Origin: Rubrivivax sp.
GTDB taxonomy: Bacteria; Pseudomonadota; Gammaproteobacteria; Burkholderiales; Burkholderiaceae_C
Length of the DNA stretch: 64,000 nucleotides
Direction: 5' to 3'
Assembly: GCA_016707445.1 (NCBI GenBank)
Contig: JADJHR010000003.1
Coordinates: 62,001-126,000 of the forward strand
Part shown: in pieces, positions 8,207 through 17,496 of the stretch
Numbering within the stretch: position 1 is the stretch's first letter
How the letters are laid out: every line of letters starts with the position of its first letter
The notes under the pieces: generated by a model
What the model was told of the DNA's origin: nothing
What the model saw: the letters and a program-made list of their open reading frames with translations, nothing else
Databases searched by the model: none
Made by a program: the position numbers and the translations under genes

Positions 8207-8701
8207 CGGTTGTTCCTGTTGCCGGACAGCGGCGAGCCTGTCCTGGCAGTCTGAGCGGCAGGCTGCCTGATGGGTGGGTGAGATTCGAAAGTCCGATGGA
8301 CCGCGGTCGATGCGCCTTCGATCGCGGTTCATGTCCGGATTGCCCTGGCGCAAGGCCGCAGCCGACAGGGAGCGGGCGTCTGCAATCCGTTCCCATCCGC
8401 AAGCCAAACCAGTACGGCGTCGAGCATGACAGGTGGGCCAGAACGGTGATTGCTCACCGTCAATTTTGCGGATCTGCGAGCGTCGGACGATGGCGCGGCA
8501 GCGATCTCTGCGGTGAACTGGACGTCTGATCCGCAGGGCTGCTCAGCAGCGCCGATGGGTCAGCGCGGCATTCGTCGATTCGATGGCGACGGTGAGTGCC
8601 ATGACCATCGGTACGCTCATGCCTTGGCAGACGTCACACGCCACTGCGCCAATACCAGCTCGAGTTCGTGCAACGGCCTCAGGTGCTGCGGCCCCAGCTG
8701 C
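8207..8701. other. Intergenic region, no supported gene
   Basis: No reading frame here has family resemblance or a good start. It should hold the promoter of the large secreted protein gene, and contains the long hairpin at 8298-8330. It may include the decayed 3' flank of the broken BTAD/AAA gene. Confidence 0.5.
8298..8330 (-). terminator. Long 13-bp hairpin
   Basis: Arms GGACCGCGGTCGA (8298-8310) and TCGATCGCGGTTC (8318-8330) pair over 13 positions, with two G-U wobbles when read as plus-strand RNA, around a 7-base loop. It sits about 90 bases upstream of the secreted protein gene and about 370 bases beyond the broken regulator. It may be a terminator or a 5' leader structure. Confidence 0.45.
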
Positions 8702-11286
8702 TTATGCCGCTGGTGGATCGCCTTGATCCGCCGCAGCGCGCTTTCGGGCGGCCAGCATCGCCTGCTCGGTGACGAGGGTCAGATCGAGCGACGACTCGAC
8801 TTGCGCTGGATCGGTGTTGATCGCCGCGAACCGCTTCTCGATCTCGTCGCGCAACGTGGCGTGCAGTCGCGGCGCGCGGTACAGCGTCGCCCACAGGCGC
8901 AGTGCGTCTGCCGGGCGCTCGTTGTGGCGCGACAGCCAGTCGCCGTACAGCGCCAGCGTTTCGTTGCCGCTGCCGGCGTCGCCGTGTCGTACACAAAGAT
9001 CGAGCGCTTCGCCGATGTGGATCAACGCGGCATCGCCATCGCCTCGATCCAGCGCGAGCTGCGCGCGCAGTTGTGCCGCATCCGCGCGCACCGGGCCTTC
9101 CACCCTGTTGGCGTCGCAGGCATCCAGCAGGGCCAGGTACTCCTGGGCCTGCAGCGCGTTGCCGGCTTCACGCTGCAACAGGGCCAGGCCAATCAGCGCG
9201 AACGGGCGCTCGGCGTCAAGCCCATGTTCGCGCGTCAAGCGCAGGCATTCATGCGCCAGAACCTCGCATTCGTAGAGTCGATGTTGATGCCGAAGCAGAT
9301 TGGCCAGGTTGTTCATGTCATTGCAAACCGCAAACCAATCTCCGCGGGAAGCGCGGACATCGATGGCGCGCCGCCACCGCGATTCGGCGGCCGCGAAGTC
9401 GCCCAGCCCCTTCTCGACCAACGCGAGATTGGCGCTGAAGACGTCTTCGTAGCGTAGGTCTTCGGCGGCTTCGGCCAGGTGGCCAGCACGTCGTCCAGCG
9501 ACGCCGTGACTTGGGCAACCGTCAGCTGCGGCTGGCCCATGTCCACCGGCCAGGGGTCCATGCGCGCGGCGACGCCATCGATGTAGCGACTGATGGCTGC
9601 GCGCCGATTGACGGGTGCCGCCCTCAGCCTGGCGCCGGCAAAGGCCCGCACCAAGGCGTGCAGACGCAGGCGGGGTGATGGGCCCTGATCCAGGTCGACC
9701 AGGCCGCGGTCGATCAGCGACTCAATGATGTCGACCGGCACCGCAGCCAGCAGAACCGCGGCGGGCATGTCGAAGGCACCCGGGCTGAGGCTGAGCGACC
9801 CCAGGGCCAGTCGCTGAGGCGCCGAGAGCCGATCCCAGACCGGCGCCAGCCAGTCGTGCAGCGAGCCATCGAGCGCGCCGACGGCGGTCGACGCCGCGAG
9901 CGCGATGTGTTGGGCGATGGACCGCGGCTCCATCCAGCGGCTCCACGCCGCCGCCAGTTTCAAGGCCAGCGGCAGGCCGCCACTGGCGCGCGCAATGGCC
10001 TCGATGTCGGCGTCGGTTGTAATGCCGCTGTGCGGGGTTCGCAGGCGCTGGGCCTCTCGCACGAACAGCCGGCCTGCTGCGCTCAGGCTGCCTGTTGCGC
10101 CAGGCGACGTGAGCAGGCCGCCCAGTCGGTGCACCTGTTCGCCGGGCAACCCGAGCGGCTCGCGCGAGCAAGCCAGCACCTGCACGCCGGCGGCTTCGGT
10201 GGCGATCAGCTGCAGCAGGTCTGGCCAGTCGGCGCCCCAGGTCGCAGGGTCCAGACCGTCAAGAACCAGCCGGCCCCGAAGCTGCGCCACCTGCTCGGGC
10301 GGGCTCATCTTGCGCGTGGTTGGTGTGCCCGCCAATGACGAGATGGCTGAGTCCAGGACCGCGCTGGCCGCGGTCCTTTCGTTGACCTCGATGTGCAGCG
10401 TGGGTGCCTGACCTTGCGCTGCGGCTTGCTGCGCCAGCCAGGCGCGAACGAGCGTGGATTTGCCGGCGCCCGGCAAGCCCACAACGGTCACCCAGCGATG
10501 GGCCTGCACGGCCGCCTGGAGCGCCGCCAGGTCGGCCTCGCGTCCGAGCAAGACGGTGGCTTCGCGCGCGACCGGGCCCGGCACGGCGCCTGCGACAGCA
10601 TGTTCGATCTGCCGCAGACTGGCATCCAGCTCGGCCGCGGTCAGGTCGTCGCCTGCTGCCTGTCGGAATGACGCGATCGCGTCCTGCGCTTCCGACGCGC
10701 GGCCACCAGCGACCAGGCGCGTGGCCTGCAAGGTTGCCATGTCGCCGTCTGAAGGATGTGCAGCCCGATAGCGCGCCAGCGGCACTTCGATCTCGGCGCC
10801 TGCGGCAGCGGCTTCGAACAAGGCCTTGCGCCACGAGCGGCGTATCGTTTCGCGCTCGACGGTCAACCACGCGGCGAGTGCCGGGTAGGGCACGAACTGA
10901 ACGCCGTCGAGGAACTGTCCGTTCGGCAACTGGCACGCGGGCAGCCATTCTCGCGATGCCAGAAAGGCGCGGAACTGGGCCAGGTCCGAGTTGACGCCAA
11001 AGCGCAAGCGTCAGCGCTCGGTCAGCAGAGCCTCTTGCAGGCCCCAGTCCGCGAGCAGAGGGGAGAGCCGATTCAGCGCCACGCGCAGGTTGTGCTGGGC
11101 GCGATCGGTGGGCAGTTCGGGCCACAGGTAGGCGGCCACGGTCTCGCGTCCGACCCAGCCGGCTTGCGAGGCCAGGAACAAGCCGAGGTAGGCGGGCGCG
11201 GTCTCGGGCAGGTCGATGCGGCCGCCTGCGCTGGCGACACAGGGCGCACCCAGCAGCAGCAGTTGCGTCGTTGACTCCGCCGTCAT
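8702..11286 (-). pseudogene. BTAD/AAA-ATPase/TPR transcriptional regulator, broken
   Basis: Three pieces of one large SARP/AfsR-like or LuxR-type regulator. Piece 1 (11011-11286) is the N-terminal winged-helix-like part, with LLLLGAPCVASAGG and AAYLWPELPTDRAQHNLRVAL. It is followed in the same frame by a TGA stop at 11011-11013, after which the protein continues as RLRFGVNSDL. Piece 2 (to about 9475) has a bacterial transcriptional activator domain and an NTPase with Walker A GLPGAGKST and a winged-helix segment (GALDGSLHDWLAPVWDRL). A frameshift near 9470-9485 then moves the frame to piece 3 (8702-9480), a TPR-like tail (DVFSANLALVEKGLGDFAAAES). The shift fits one missing base. A nonsense codon plus a frameshift argue for a true pseudogene. 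Confidence 0.8.
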
Positions 11287-11401
11287 CGCCTATCGCTCCC
11301 TGAGGACAACGCGTTCATCGTAGGCACGCATCGGGTGCCGGGCAAGTCGTTCTTGCAGCGCACAGAGACGATTCGGATACCGCGCCCCGTCAGCATGGCG
11401 C

Positions 11402-11593
11402 ATGGCCGATCCAGACATCGAAAGTGCGCGCCGACTCGTGCGCAGCTACATCCTGCGCGTCGTCGAGCAGCGCACGCTCAAGGTCGAGCTGGTCTACGAA
11501 CTGCATGACATCGAAGCGGGAACACGGCGCCGCTTCAGCTCGCTGCCCGCGCTGGAGCGCCATCTTGCGCTCCAGCGCGGGCGCAAGGCGTGA
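11402..11593 (+). CDS. Small hypothetical protein
   Basis: A 63-residue charged protein (MADPDIESARRLVRSYILRV, ending ERHLALQRGRKA). I recognise no family. Codon use matches the surrounding GC-rich genes. It is divergent from the broken regulator, with a 115-base gap. No clear ribosome site precedes the ATG, so start and reality are uncertain. Confidence 0.45.
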   Translation: MADPDIESARRLVRSYILRVVEQRTLKVELVYELHDIEAGTRRRFSSLPALERHLALQRGRKA

Positions 11594-11699
11594 TGTGGCA
11601 CCGGTCCGGGCACGCTGAGACGGTGTGGAGACCCGGGCTGTTCACAGTGCGTGACCAGAGTCGGGAATCAGTCTTGACTTGCAGGCGCAGGAGGCTTCC

Positions 11700-12194
11700 A
11701 TGAGCACGTTCCACATTCAGCCCTCGCAGGAAGCGCTGGCCATGCTGGCCCTGACCCTCGGTCTGGCCGCGTACGGACGACGAGAAGAACACACGACATC
11801 GGCAGCCCCGGAACTGACCACAGATCAAGCGGCCGCCAGGGTCATGCCCCTGCTGCTGGGCGACGAGGCCAGGGAAGTTCCACGGCTTGCGCTGTCTGCG
11901 CGAGCGGGCGGGCGCCGGTCAAGCTACCTGACCACGCTGACCTGGTGCTTCACGTTCTTCAGCACGGCGCGTCTGCCGGCCTACTTGCCGACGGTGATGG
12001 CCATCGTCCAGCACAGGGATTCCACGCAGCACTCGCTTTGGACCTGGCTGACCTGGCTGGGGGCGAACATCACGATGGCCGCGTGGCTGTACGAGAACAA
12101 CGGCGCGAGGATGAACAAGGCCACCGCGGTGAGCCTGGGCAACGCGGCCATGTGCCTCGCGACCGCGGTCGTGATCCTTGCCTTCCGGTTTTGA
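11700..12194 (+). CDS. Hypothetical membrane protein, PQ-loop-like
   Basis: A 164-residue protein. A perfect AGGAGG lies 7 bases before ATG 11700, which fixes the start. The N-terminal 75 residues are polar. The C-terminal part holds about three hydrophobic helices (TLTWCFTFFSTARLPAYLPT, SLWTWLTWLGANITMAAWLY, LGNAAMCLATAVVILAF). The pattern of Pro/Gln-containing helix (RLPAYLPTVMAIVQHRDSTQ) followed by an aromatic helix is reminiscent of PQ-loop or SemiSWEET-type repeats. No transport function can be assigned. Confidence 0.7.
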   Translation: MSTFHIQPSQEALAMLALTLGLAAYGRREEHTTSAAPELTTDQAAARVMPLLLGDEAREVPRLALSARAGGRRSSYLTTLTWCFTFFSTARLPAYLPTVMAIVQHRDSTQHSLWTWLTWLGANITMAAWLYENNGARMNKATAVSLGNAAMCLATAVVILAFRF

Positions 12195-12287
12195 CACTGG
12201 AAGTGGGTCATGCGGCGCCCGCACTTGCCTGCACTTGCCCGCGCCTGCCGGCGATCGCCGCGAACGCGCGCACCGGTGGGTCGGCCT

Positions 12288-13757
12288 TCAGATCTTGTCG
12301 AGCGGGAACACGGGGCGCTTCACCTGCGTGAAAGGGAACAGCGCGTAGTTCGACGTGGTGACTCCGGTCGGACTGTCGCATTCCACCAAAGCATGCGCCA
12401 AGGGCACGAACACCGGTCGGCAATACATGCGCGACTTGAGCAGCAGGAAGGCGCACGCGGTGGGATCGATGCCCACGACTTGGAACACACCCAGATCCCA
12501 GGGTTCGTGCGTGCGCTCGGTCACCACGAGCTGGGCACTGCCGATGTCCAGATGCACCGTGCGCCCCATGGCGCAGCGCTGTCCGGTGTAGATCGGCCCC
12601 GTCACGGTGTATTCACCATCGCTGATGGCGCGCACCGTGCCGCTGACCTCGAGTGGCTGCTTGCTGATGCCCAGTGCCGCCAATGGCACCTTGTTGCCCA
12701 AGCGCAGGGTGAGCGTCGCGCCGACGCCGGCCCGCACCAGCACATCCACCGCCTGCGGGTCGCACAAAGGCCCTACGGCGATGCCCTTGAGCCCCTGGGC
12801 CAGCGCGGCCTGCAGGACGTCCATCGAGTCGCAGGTGCCGCCCGACATGCAGTTGTCGCTGTGGTCCAGCAGCAGAACTGGGCGCGTTGCCCCTTGCGCC
12901 AGGGCCTGGGCGCGCGCCAGCGATGCCTGCAGGGGTTCGCTTTCATAGACGAACCCGTTGCGCTCGTCCCAGATCTGGTGCGCGATGCGATCCGCCACCG
13001 ACTGTGCGGCCTGAGGGTTGTCGGCGTCGCCTGTCACCACCACGCTCATGCAGGGTGCTTCGACGTCGGCCAGTGAGAAGCCGGCAAACACGGATACCGC
13101 CGGCATGCCGTCATGCTCCGCGTCGCGGGCAGCCGCCACGGCGCGTTGCATGGCGCCCTCCAGCGTGGTGCTGCGAAGCGTGTGGCTCATCAAGGGCAAG
13201 GGGTGCCAGCGCACGCTGTGGCGTGCATGGCCCTTGAGCATGTTCAGAAGAAGGGCGCCTGCATGGGCCCCGGTCTCATACATGTCGACATGCGGATAGG
13301 TCTTGAACCCCACCGCGACGTCGGCGTTGTCGATCATCTTCTGGGTGATGTTGCCGTGCAGGTCGAGCGCCACGCCGATCGGCACACCAGGTGCGGCGGC
13401 GCGCACGCGCGCCAGCAGATCGCCTTCGCCGTCCACGCTGTTCTCGGCCACCATGGCGCCGTGCAGATCGAGCAAGATGGCGTCGCAGCCCGGGGCCGCA
13501 TCGACGATCGCCTGTGTCAGCGCGTCGTAGGCGTCGGCTTGCACCTTGCCACTGGGGTTGGCCGTCGCCGAGACGGGCGTGACCAAGGTGGCGCCCATCG
13601 CTTCGGCCAGGTCGATGAAGGCCGCCATGGCCGTTCGCATGCCCTTGTTGTCGCGGTAGGCAGCAGCGCCGTAGCTGGGGAAGAAAGATTCGAGTGGCGT
13701 GGGAACGGGTGAAAACGTATTTGTTTCGTGGTTCAGCCTGGCGATGAGTATTTTCAT
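12288..13757 (-). CDS. M81 family metallopeptidase (MlrC-like)
   Basis: A 489-residue protein of the MlrC family. It starts KILIARLNHETNTFSPVPTP and carries the metal-binding region LLDLHGAMVAEN and ALDLHGNITQKM, then GFKTYPHVDMYETG. The C-terminal MlrC domain includes LLLDHSDNCMSGGTCDS. The namesake enzyme hydrolyses linearised microcystin fragments, but most family members sit in amino acid or opine-like catabolic clusters with unknown amide substrates. Its start overlaps the stop of the upstream M20 hydrolase gene by 4 bases (ATGA), so the two are translationally coupled. It is the last gene of the Liv-type operon. A microcystin role should not be assumed. Confidence 0.9.
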   Translation of the reverse strand: MKILIARLNHETNTFSPVPTPLESFFPSYGAAAYRDNKGMRTAMAAFIDLAEAMGATLVTPVSATANPSGKVQADAYDALTQAIVDAAPGCDAILLDLHGAMVAENSVDGEGDLLARVRAAAPGVPIGVALDLHGNITQKMIDNADVAVGFKTYPHVDMYETGAHAGALLLNMLKGHARHSVRWHPLPLMSHTLRSTTLEGAMQRAVAAARDAEHDGMPAVSVFAGFSLADVEAPCMSVVVTGDADNPQAAQSVADRIAHQIWDERNGFVYESEPLQASLARAQALAQGATRPVLLLDHSDNCMSGGTCDSMDVLQAALAQGLKGIAVGPLCDPQAVDVLVRAGVGATLTLRLGNKVPLAALGISKQPLEVSGTVRAISDGEYTVTGPIYTGQRCAMGRTVHLDIGSAQLVVTERTHEPWDLGVFQVVGIDPTACAFLLLKSRMYCRPVFVPLAHALVECDSPTGVTTSNYALFPFTQVKRPVFPLDKI

Positions 13758-15022
13758 GGCGCCACCCGGGCACTGCGCAGCATGGCTTGCAAGAGCACAT
13801 TGCAGCCCGCCTCCAGGTGTTCGGGCTTGGCGTCTTCGATCTCGTTGTGGCTGATGCCGTCCGCGCAGGGCACAAAGATCATGGCCGTGGGGGCCACCCG
13901 CGCGAGATAGACGGCGTCGTGGCCGGCCCCGCTGACCACGTCCATGGCGCTGAAGCCCAGCACCTTGGCCCCGCTGCGGATGTCTTCCACCAGATCAGGC
14001 GTGAAGGGCTGGGGCGGGAAGTAGACGACCTCCTGCACATCAATCGTCACGCCCCTTGCCTGCGCCATGCGGGCGCAGGTTCGGCGCAGGTCTGCGTCCA
14101 TGTCGAGCAGTACCGCATCGTCGCCCGCGCGCAGATCAACGCTCATGCTGACCCGGCCCGGAATCACGTTGCGCGAGTTCGGGTACACCTCGAGCGACCC
14201 CACCGTGCCCCGCGCATGCGGCGCCCGATCCAGGGCGATGCGGTTGACCTCGAGCACCAGTTCGCTGGCCGCAAGCAGTGCATCGCGCCGCAGCGCCATC
14301 GGCGTCGGGCCTGCATGCGCTTCCATGCCCTGCACGACCACGTCGTACCAGCGCTGACCCAGCGCACCCTGCACCACGCCGATCACGCAGTCGGCGGTTT
14401 CCAGCACCGGGCCTTGCTCGATGTGGGCCTCGAAATAGGCGCCCACATCGGGTGTGCCGACAACCGGTCCGGCGTAGTGGATGTCCTGCAGGGCCTGTCC
14501 CACGCTGATGCCCTGGGCGTCACACTGCGCCAGGGCATGCTCGAGCGTGAAGGCGCCGACGTACACGCCCGAGCCCATCATCACCGGCACGAAGCGCGAG
14601 CCCTCTTCGTTCGTCCACACCACCACTTCAATCGGGGCCTCGGTCTGCACACCGGCGTCGTTCAGGCTGCGCACCACCTCGAGCCCTGCCAGCACGCCGT
14701 AGTTGCCATCGAACTTGCCGCCGGTGGGCTGGGTGTCGATGTGGCTGCCGGTCATGATGGCGGGCAGGCGGTCGTCGCGGCCGCTGCGGCGCGCAAAGAT
14801 GTTGCCGATGGCGTCGATGCGGATGCTGCAACCGGCCTCGCGCGCCCAGCGCACGAACAGGTCACGGCCCTGGCCGTCGAGTGCGGTCAAGGCCAGGCGG
14901 CATACGCCGCCCTTGGGCGTCGCGCCGATGGCGGCCAGATCCATCAGCGATTGCCAAAGACGGGCGCCGTCGACTCGAAGCGCCGAGGCGCCGATCAATG
15001 CTGAAGGTGCGGAGGTGTTCAT
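13754..15022 (-). CDS. M20 family Zn-dependent hydrolase (N-carbamoyl-L-amino-acid hydrolase / beta-ureidopropionase-like)
   Basis: A 422-residue amidohydrolase of the carbamoylase/allantoate amidohydrolase group. It has the metal-binding signatures GSHIDTQPTGGKFDGNYGVLAG and WTNEEGSRFVPVMMGSG, the dimerisation region with EAHIEQGPVLE, and the late motif SGAGHDAVYLA. Members hydrolyse N-carbamoyl groups from amino acids (releasing CO2 and NH3) or from ureidoglycolate-type substrates. Context with a solute importer, beta-alanine-type aminotransferase and malonate-semialdehyde-type dehydrogenase makes N-carbamoyl-beta-alanine or an analogue plausible, as inference. It follows livF by 20 bases and overlaps the M81 gene by 4. 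Confidence 0.9.
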   Translation of the reverse strand: MNTSAPSALIGASALRVDGARLWQSLMDLAAIGATPKGGVCRLALTALDGQGRDLFVRWAREAGCSIRIDAIGNIFARRSGRDDRLPAIMTGSHIDTQPTGGKFDGNYGVLAGLEVVRSLNDAGVQTEAPIEVVVWTNEEGSRFVPVMMGSGVYVGAFTLEHALAQCDAQGISVGQALQDIHYAGPVVGTPDVGAYFEAHIEQGPVLETADCVIGVVQGALGQRWYDVVVQGMEAHAGPTPMALRRDALLAASELVLEVNRIALDRAPHARGTVGSLEVYPNSRNVIPGRVSMSVDLRAGDDAVLLDMDADLRRTCARMAQARGVTIDVQEVVYFPPQPFTPDLVEDIRSGAKVLGFSAMDVVSGAGHDAVYLARVAPTAMIFVPCADGISHNEIEDAKPEHLEAGCNVLLQAMLRSARVAP

Positions 15023-15042
15023 GGTGCTTGCTCAGATGGATT

Positions 15043-15744
15043 TCAGACCAGGCCGACACCCAGGTAACGGTCCTTGACCGCGTCATCGGCCAGAAACGCC
15101 GCGTTCCCCGACTCGTGCACGATGGCTCCTTGTTCGATGATGTAGTGGCGGTCGGCCAGTTGCGTGCAGACCTCCAGGTTCTGCTCCACCAGCAAGATCG
15201 CCACGCCCGCCGCCTTGATGATCTTGAGCTGGGCCACGATCTCTTCCACGATCACGGGCGCCAGGCCCTCGACGGGCTCATCGAGCATCAGCAACCTCGG
15301 TGCATTCATCAACGCACGGCCGATCGACAGCATCTGCTGCTCGCCGCCCGAAAGCTGGCCACCGCCGTTGCTGCGCCGCTCTTTGAGGCGGGGAAAGATG
15401 CGGTAGATGTCGCCCAGCTGCCACTGCGAGCGCTTGCGCTGGCCCAGCAGCAGGTTTTCTTCGACGGTCAACAGCTTGAAGATGCCGCGGTGCTCGGGCA
15501 CCAGGCACACGCCCCGTTGCGCAATGGCGTGGGCAGGTTTGCCCTGCACCGCTTCGCCTGCAAAGCACACACGCCCCTGCGTGGGCACCACCACCCCGCA
15601 GATGCTCTTGAGCGTGGTCGTCTTGCCGGCGCCATTGCGCCCCAGCAGGGTGACCAGTTCGCCGTCACCCACATGCAGCGACACCCCTTGTAGGACATGG
15701 CTCTTGCCGTAGTGGGCGTGCAGGTCTTCGATGTCGAGAATCAT
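15043..15744 (-). CDS. livF: Branched-chain-type ABC transporter ATP-binding protein (LivF-like)
   Basis: A 233-residue ABC ATPase. It has Walker A GRNGAGKTT, signature LSGGEQQML and Walker B LLMLDEPVEGLAP, plus the family ending with VEQNLEVCTQLADRHYIIEQG. LivF pairs with LivG to power the LivH/LivM permease. Its ATG overlaps the livG stop by 4 bases. The paralogue set Liv/Urt/amide is hard to separate, and the linked hydrolases suggest a substrate other than leucine. Confidence 0.93.
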   Translation of the reverse strand: MILDIEDLHAHYGKSHVLQGVSLHVGDGELVTLLGRNGAGKTTTLKSICGVVVPTQGRVCFAGEAVQGKPAHAIAQRGVCLVPEHRGIFKLLTVEENLLLGQRKRSQWQLGDIYRIFPRLKERRSNGGGQLSGGEQQMLSIGRALMNAPRLLMLDEPVEGLAPVIVEEIVAQLKIIKAAGVAILLVEQNLEVCTQLADRHYIIEQGAIVHESGNAAFLADDAVKDRYLGVGLV

Positions 15745-16511
15745 GCCTTGCCCCCGGTGATCATGTTGCCCAGGTAGGCACTGCGTACGCGGTCGTCGCT
15801 GCGAATCTCGTGCGGTAGCCCCTCGGCCAGCACGCGGCCCAGCTGCATCACGGTGACGGTGTCTGAAATGTCCATCACGATGTTCATGTTGTGCTCGATC
15901 AGCACCACGGTGTGCTCGACCTTGAGGCCCTGAATCAGGCGTTTCATCTCGTCCAGATCGTCAATGCCCATGCCTGAGGTGGGCTCGTCCAGAAAGATCG
16001 CCTTCGGCCGCGCAGCCAGGGCCATGCCCACTTCGAGCCGCCGCTGCTGGCCGTGCGACAGGTTGCCCACCGGCGTGTCCGCATGGCGTTCCAGCCCCAG
16101 CCGGGCGAGCACGCTGGCCACCGCATCGGCATTGGCGCGAGCGCCCACGGGTGCGTGCCAGCAGTTCAGGGCGTGCGAGGGCGCCGTGCCCTGTGCGGCC
16201 AGGCGCAGGTTTTCGCGCACCGGCAGCGTCAGAAACAGGCTGGTGACCTGGAAGGACCGCGCCATGCCGCGCTGCACACGGCGGTGGTCGGGCTCGTGGG
16301 TGACGTCGTGGCCATCAAAGACGATGCGCCCGCCGCTGACCGTCTTGGTGCCGGTGAGCATGTGGAACAGCGTGGTCTTGCCCGCGCCGTTGGGCCCGAT
16401 CACCGAATGCACCGTGTTGGCTCGCACCCTGAGATCGACCCCTGCGAGCGCGGCAAACTTGTCGTAGCGCTTTTCGACGCCCACGGCTTCGAGCAGGATG
16501 GGCGTGCTCAT
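15741..16511 (-). CDS. livG: Branched-chain-type ABC transporter ATP-binding protein (LivG-like)
   Basis: A 256-residue ABC ATPase. It has Walker A GPNGAGKTTLFHMLTG, signature LSHGQQRRLEVGMAL and Walker B AIFLDEPTSGMG, with VVLIEHNMNIVMDISDTVTV near the end. The LivG-type longer insert is present. The start MSTPILLEAV at 16511 overlaps the livM stop by 4 bases. It works with livF, livM, livH and the binding protein as one importer. Confidence 0.93.
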   Translation of the reverse strand: MSTPILLEAVGVEKRYDKFAALAGVDLRVRANTVHSVIGPNGAGKTTLFHMLTGTKTVSGGRIVFDGHDVTHEPDHRRVQRGMARSFQVTSLFLTLPVRENLRLAAQGTAPSHALNCWHAPVGARANADAVASVLARLGLERHADTPVGNLSHGQQRRLEVGMALAARPKAIFLDEPTSGMGIDDLDEMKRLIQGLKVEHTVVLIEHNMNIVMDISDTVTVMQLGRVLAEGLPHEIRSDDRVRSAYLGNMITGGKA

Positions 16512-17491
16512 GCCTTGTCTCCCAGGGCCGCAGGTGCGGCGGCAGCACGGTCCTTGCGGCGCACCAGGTGCCACAGCGTCTCGCCCAGGCCCCACAGGCC
16601 GCGCTGCATGCCCAGACTCACCACCATCAGCACCACGCCCAGCAGCAGCAGCCAGCGCGGCCACAGCGTGGACAGCCAATCGCCCAGCAAGACATAGAAA
16701 GCCGACCCCAGCAGCGATGCCAGCAGGTTGCCGGTGCCGCCGATCACCGTCATCACCAGGATCATCTCGCTGGTGTGGTATTCGGCGCTCGACAGCGGCG
16801 CGATGCCGGTCATCATGGCGTGCAGGGCACCTGCCAGGCCGGTGACCGCGCCAGAGATCACGAAGGCCTGCAGCTTGAGCAGCTTGAGGTTGTAGCCGAT
16901 CGCGCCGGCACGTTCTTCGTTGTCGCGCACGGCCAGCAAGGTGCGACCGAAGATCGAGTTCGACGCCTTCTGCAGGAACCAGAAGGTCACCAGAAACACC
17001 GCGGCCACGAACCCGTAGTACTGCCAGGGCGACACCAGTGGCCACAGGGTGTGGCCGGCTACGGCAATCGAGGGGCGGGGAATGTCGAGCAGGCCGTTGT
17101 CGCCGCCCGTGAGCCGCGGGAACGAATACGCCATAAAGTAGAACATCTGCGCAAACGCGAGGGTCAGCATCACGAAATAGGTGCCGCGCTGGCGGATCGC
17201 GATCCAGCCCACCGCCGCTGCGCCCAGGGCCCCCATGGCCACGGCAGCCGCCAGCGCGAGCGGCATGGGCAAAGGCCAGCGTGTGAGCGTGAGCGCGATG
17301 GTGTAGCTGCCCAGCCCGAAGAAGATCCCTTGCCCGAACGACAGCAGCCCGGTGTAGCCGAGCAGCAGGTTGCAACCCATGGCCGCCAGGCCGAAGATCA
17401 GCACCTCACTGGCCAGCGAGCCTGAATGCATGACCAGCGGCATGACCAGAACGACGGCCAGCGCCAGCAGCAAGTGGAAATGTTTGCGCAT
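16508..17491 (-). CDS. livM: Branched-chain-type ABC transporter permease (LivM-like)
   Basis: A 327-residue permease with eight or more hydrophobic helices. It includes the family region CNLLLGYTGLLSFGQGIFFG, and the EAA-like loop ERAGAIGYNLKLLKLQAFV that contacts the ATPase. The start MRKHFHLLLALAVV at 17491 lies 5 bases beyond the livH stop. Starts further upstream would lie within livH. It ends in a short Ala-rich tail. Confidence 0.92.
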   Translation of the reverse strand: MRKHFHLLLALAVVLVMPLVMHSGSLASEVLIFGLAAMGCNLLLGYTGLLSFGQGIFFGLGSYTIALTLTRWPLPMPLALAAAVAMGALGAAAVGWIAIRQRGTYFVMLTLAFAQMFYFMAYSFPRLTGGDNGLLDIPRPSIAVAGHTLWPLVSPWQYYGFVAAVFLVTFWFLQKASNSIFGRTLLAVRDNEERAGAIGYNLKLLKLQAFVISGAVTGLAGALHAMMTGIAPLSSAEYHTSEMILVMTVIGGTGNLLASLLGSAFYVLLGDWLSTLWPRWLLLLGVVLMVVSLGMQRGLWGLGETLWHLVRRKDRAAAAPAALGDKA

Positions 17492-17496
17492 CGCAG

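Noticed and set aside
11008..11016. In-frame TGA as programmed readthrough or selenocysteine
   Set aside because: No SECIS-like element is evident, the site is not catalytic, and the gene has a second lesion. Pseudogene is simpler.
12288..13757. Microcystin degradation cluster
   Set aside because: Only an MlrC-like protein is present, with no mlrA, mlrB or mlrD. The family is much wider than microcystin degradation.
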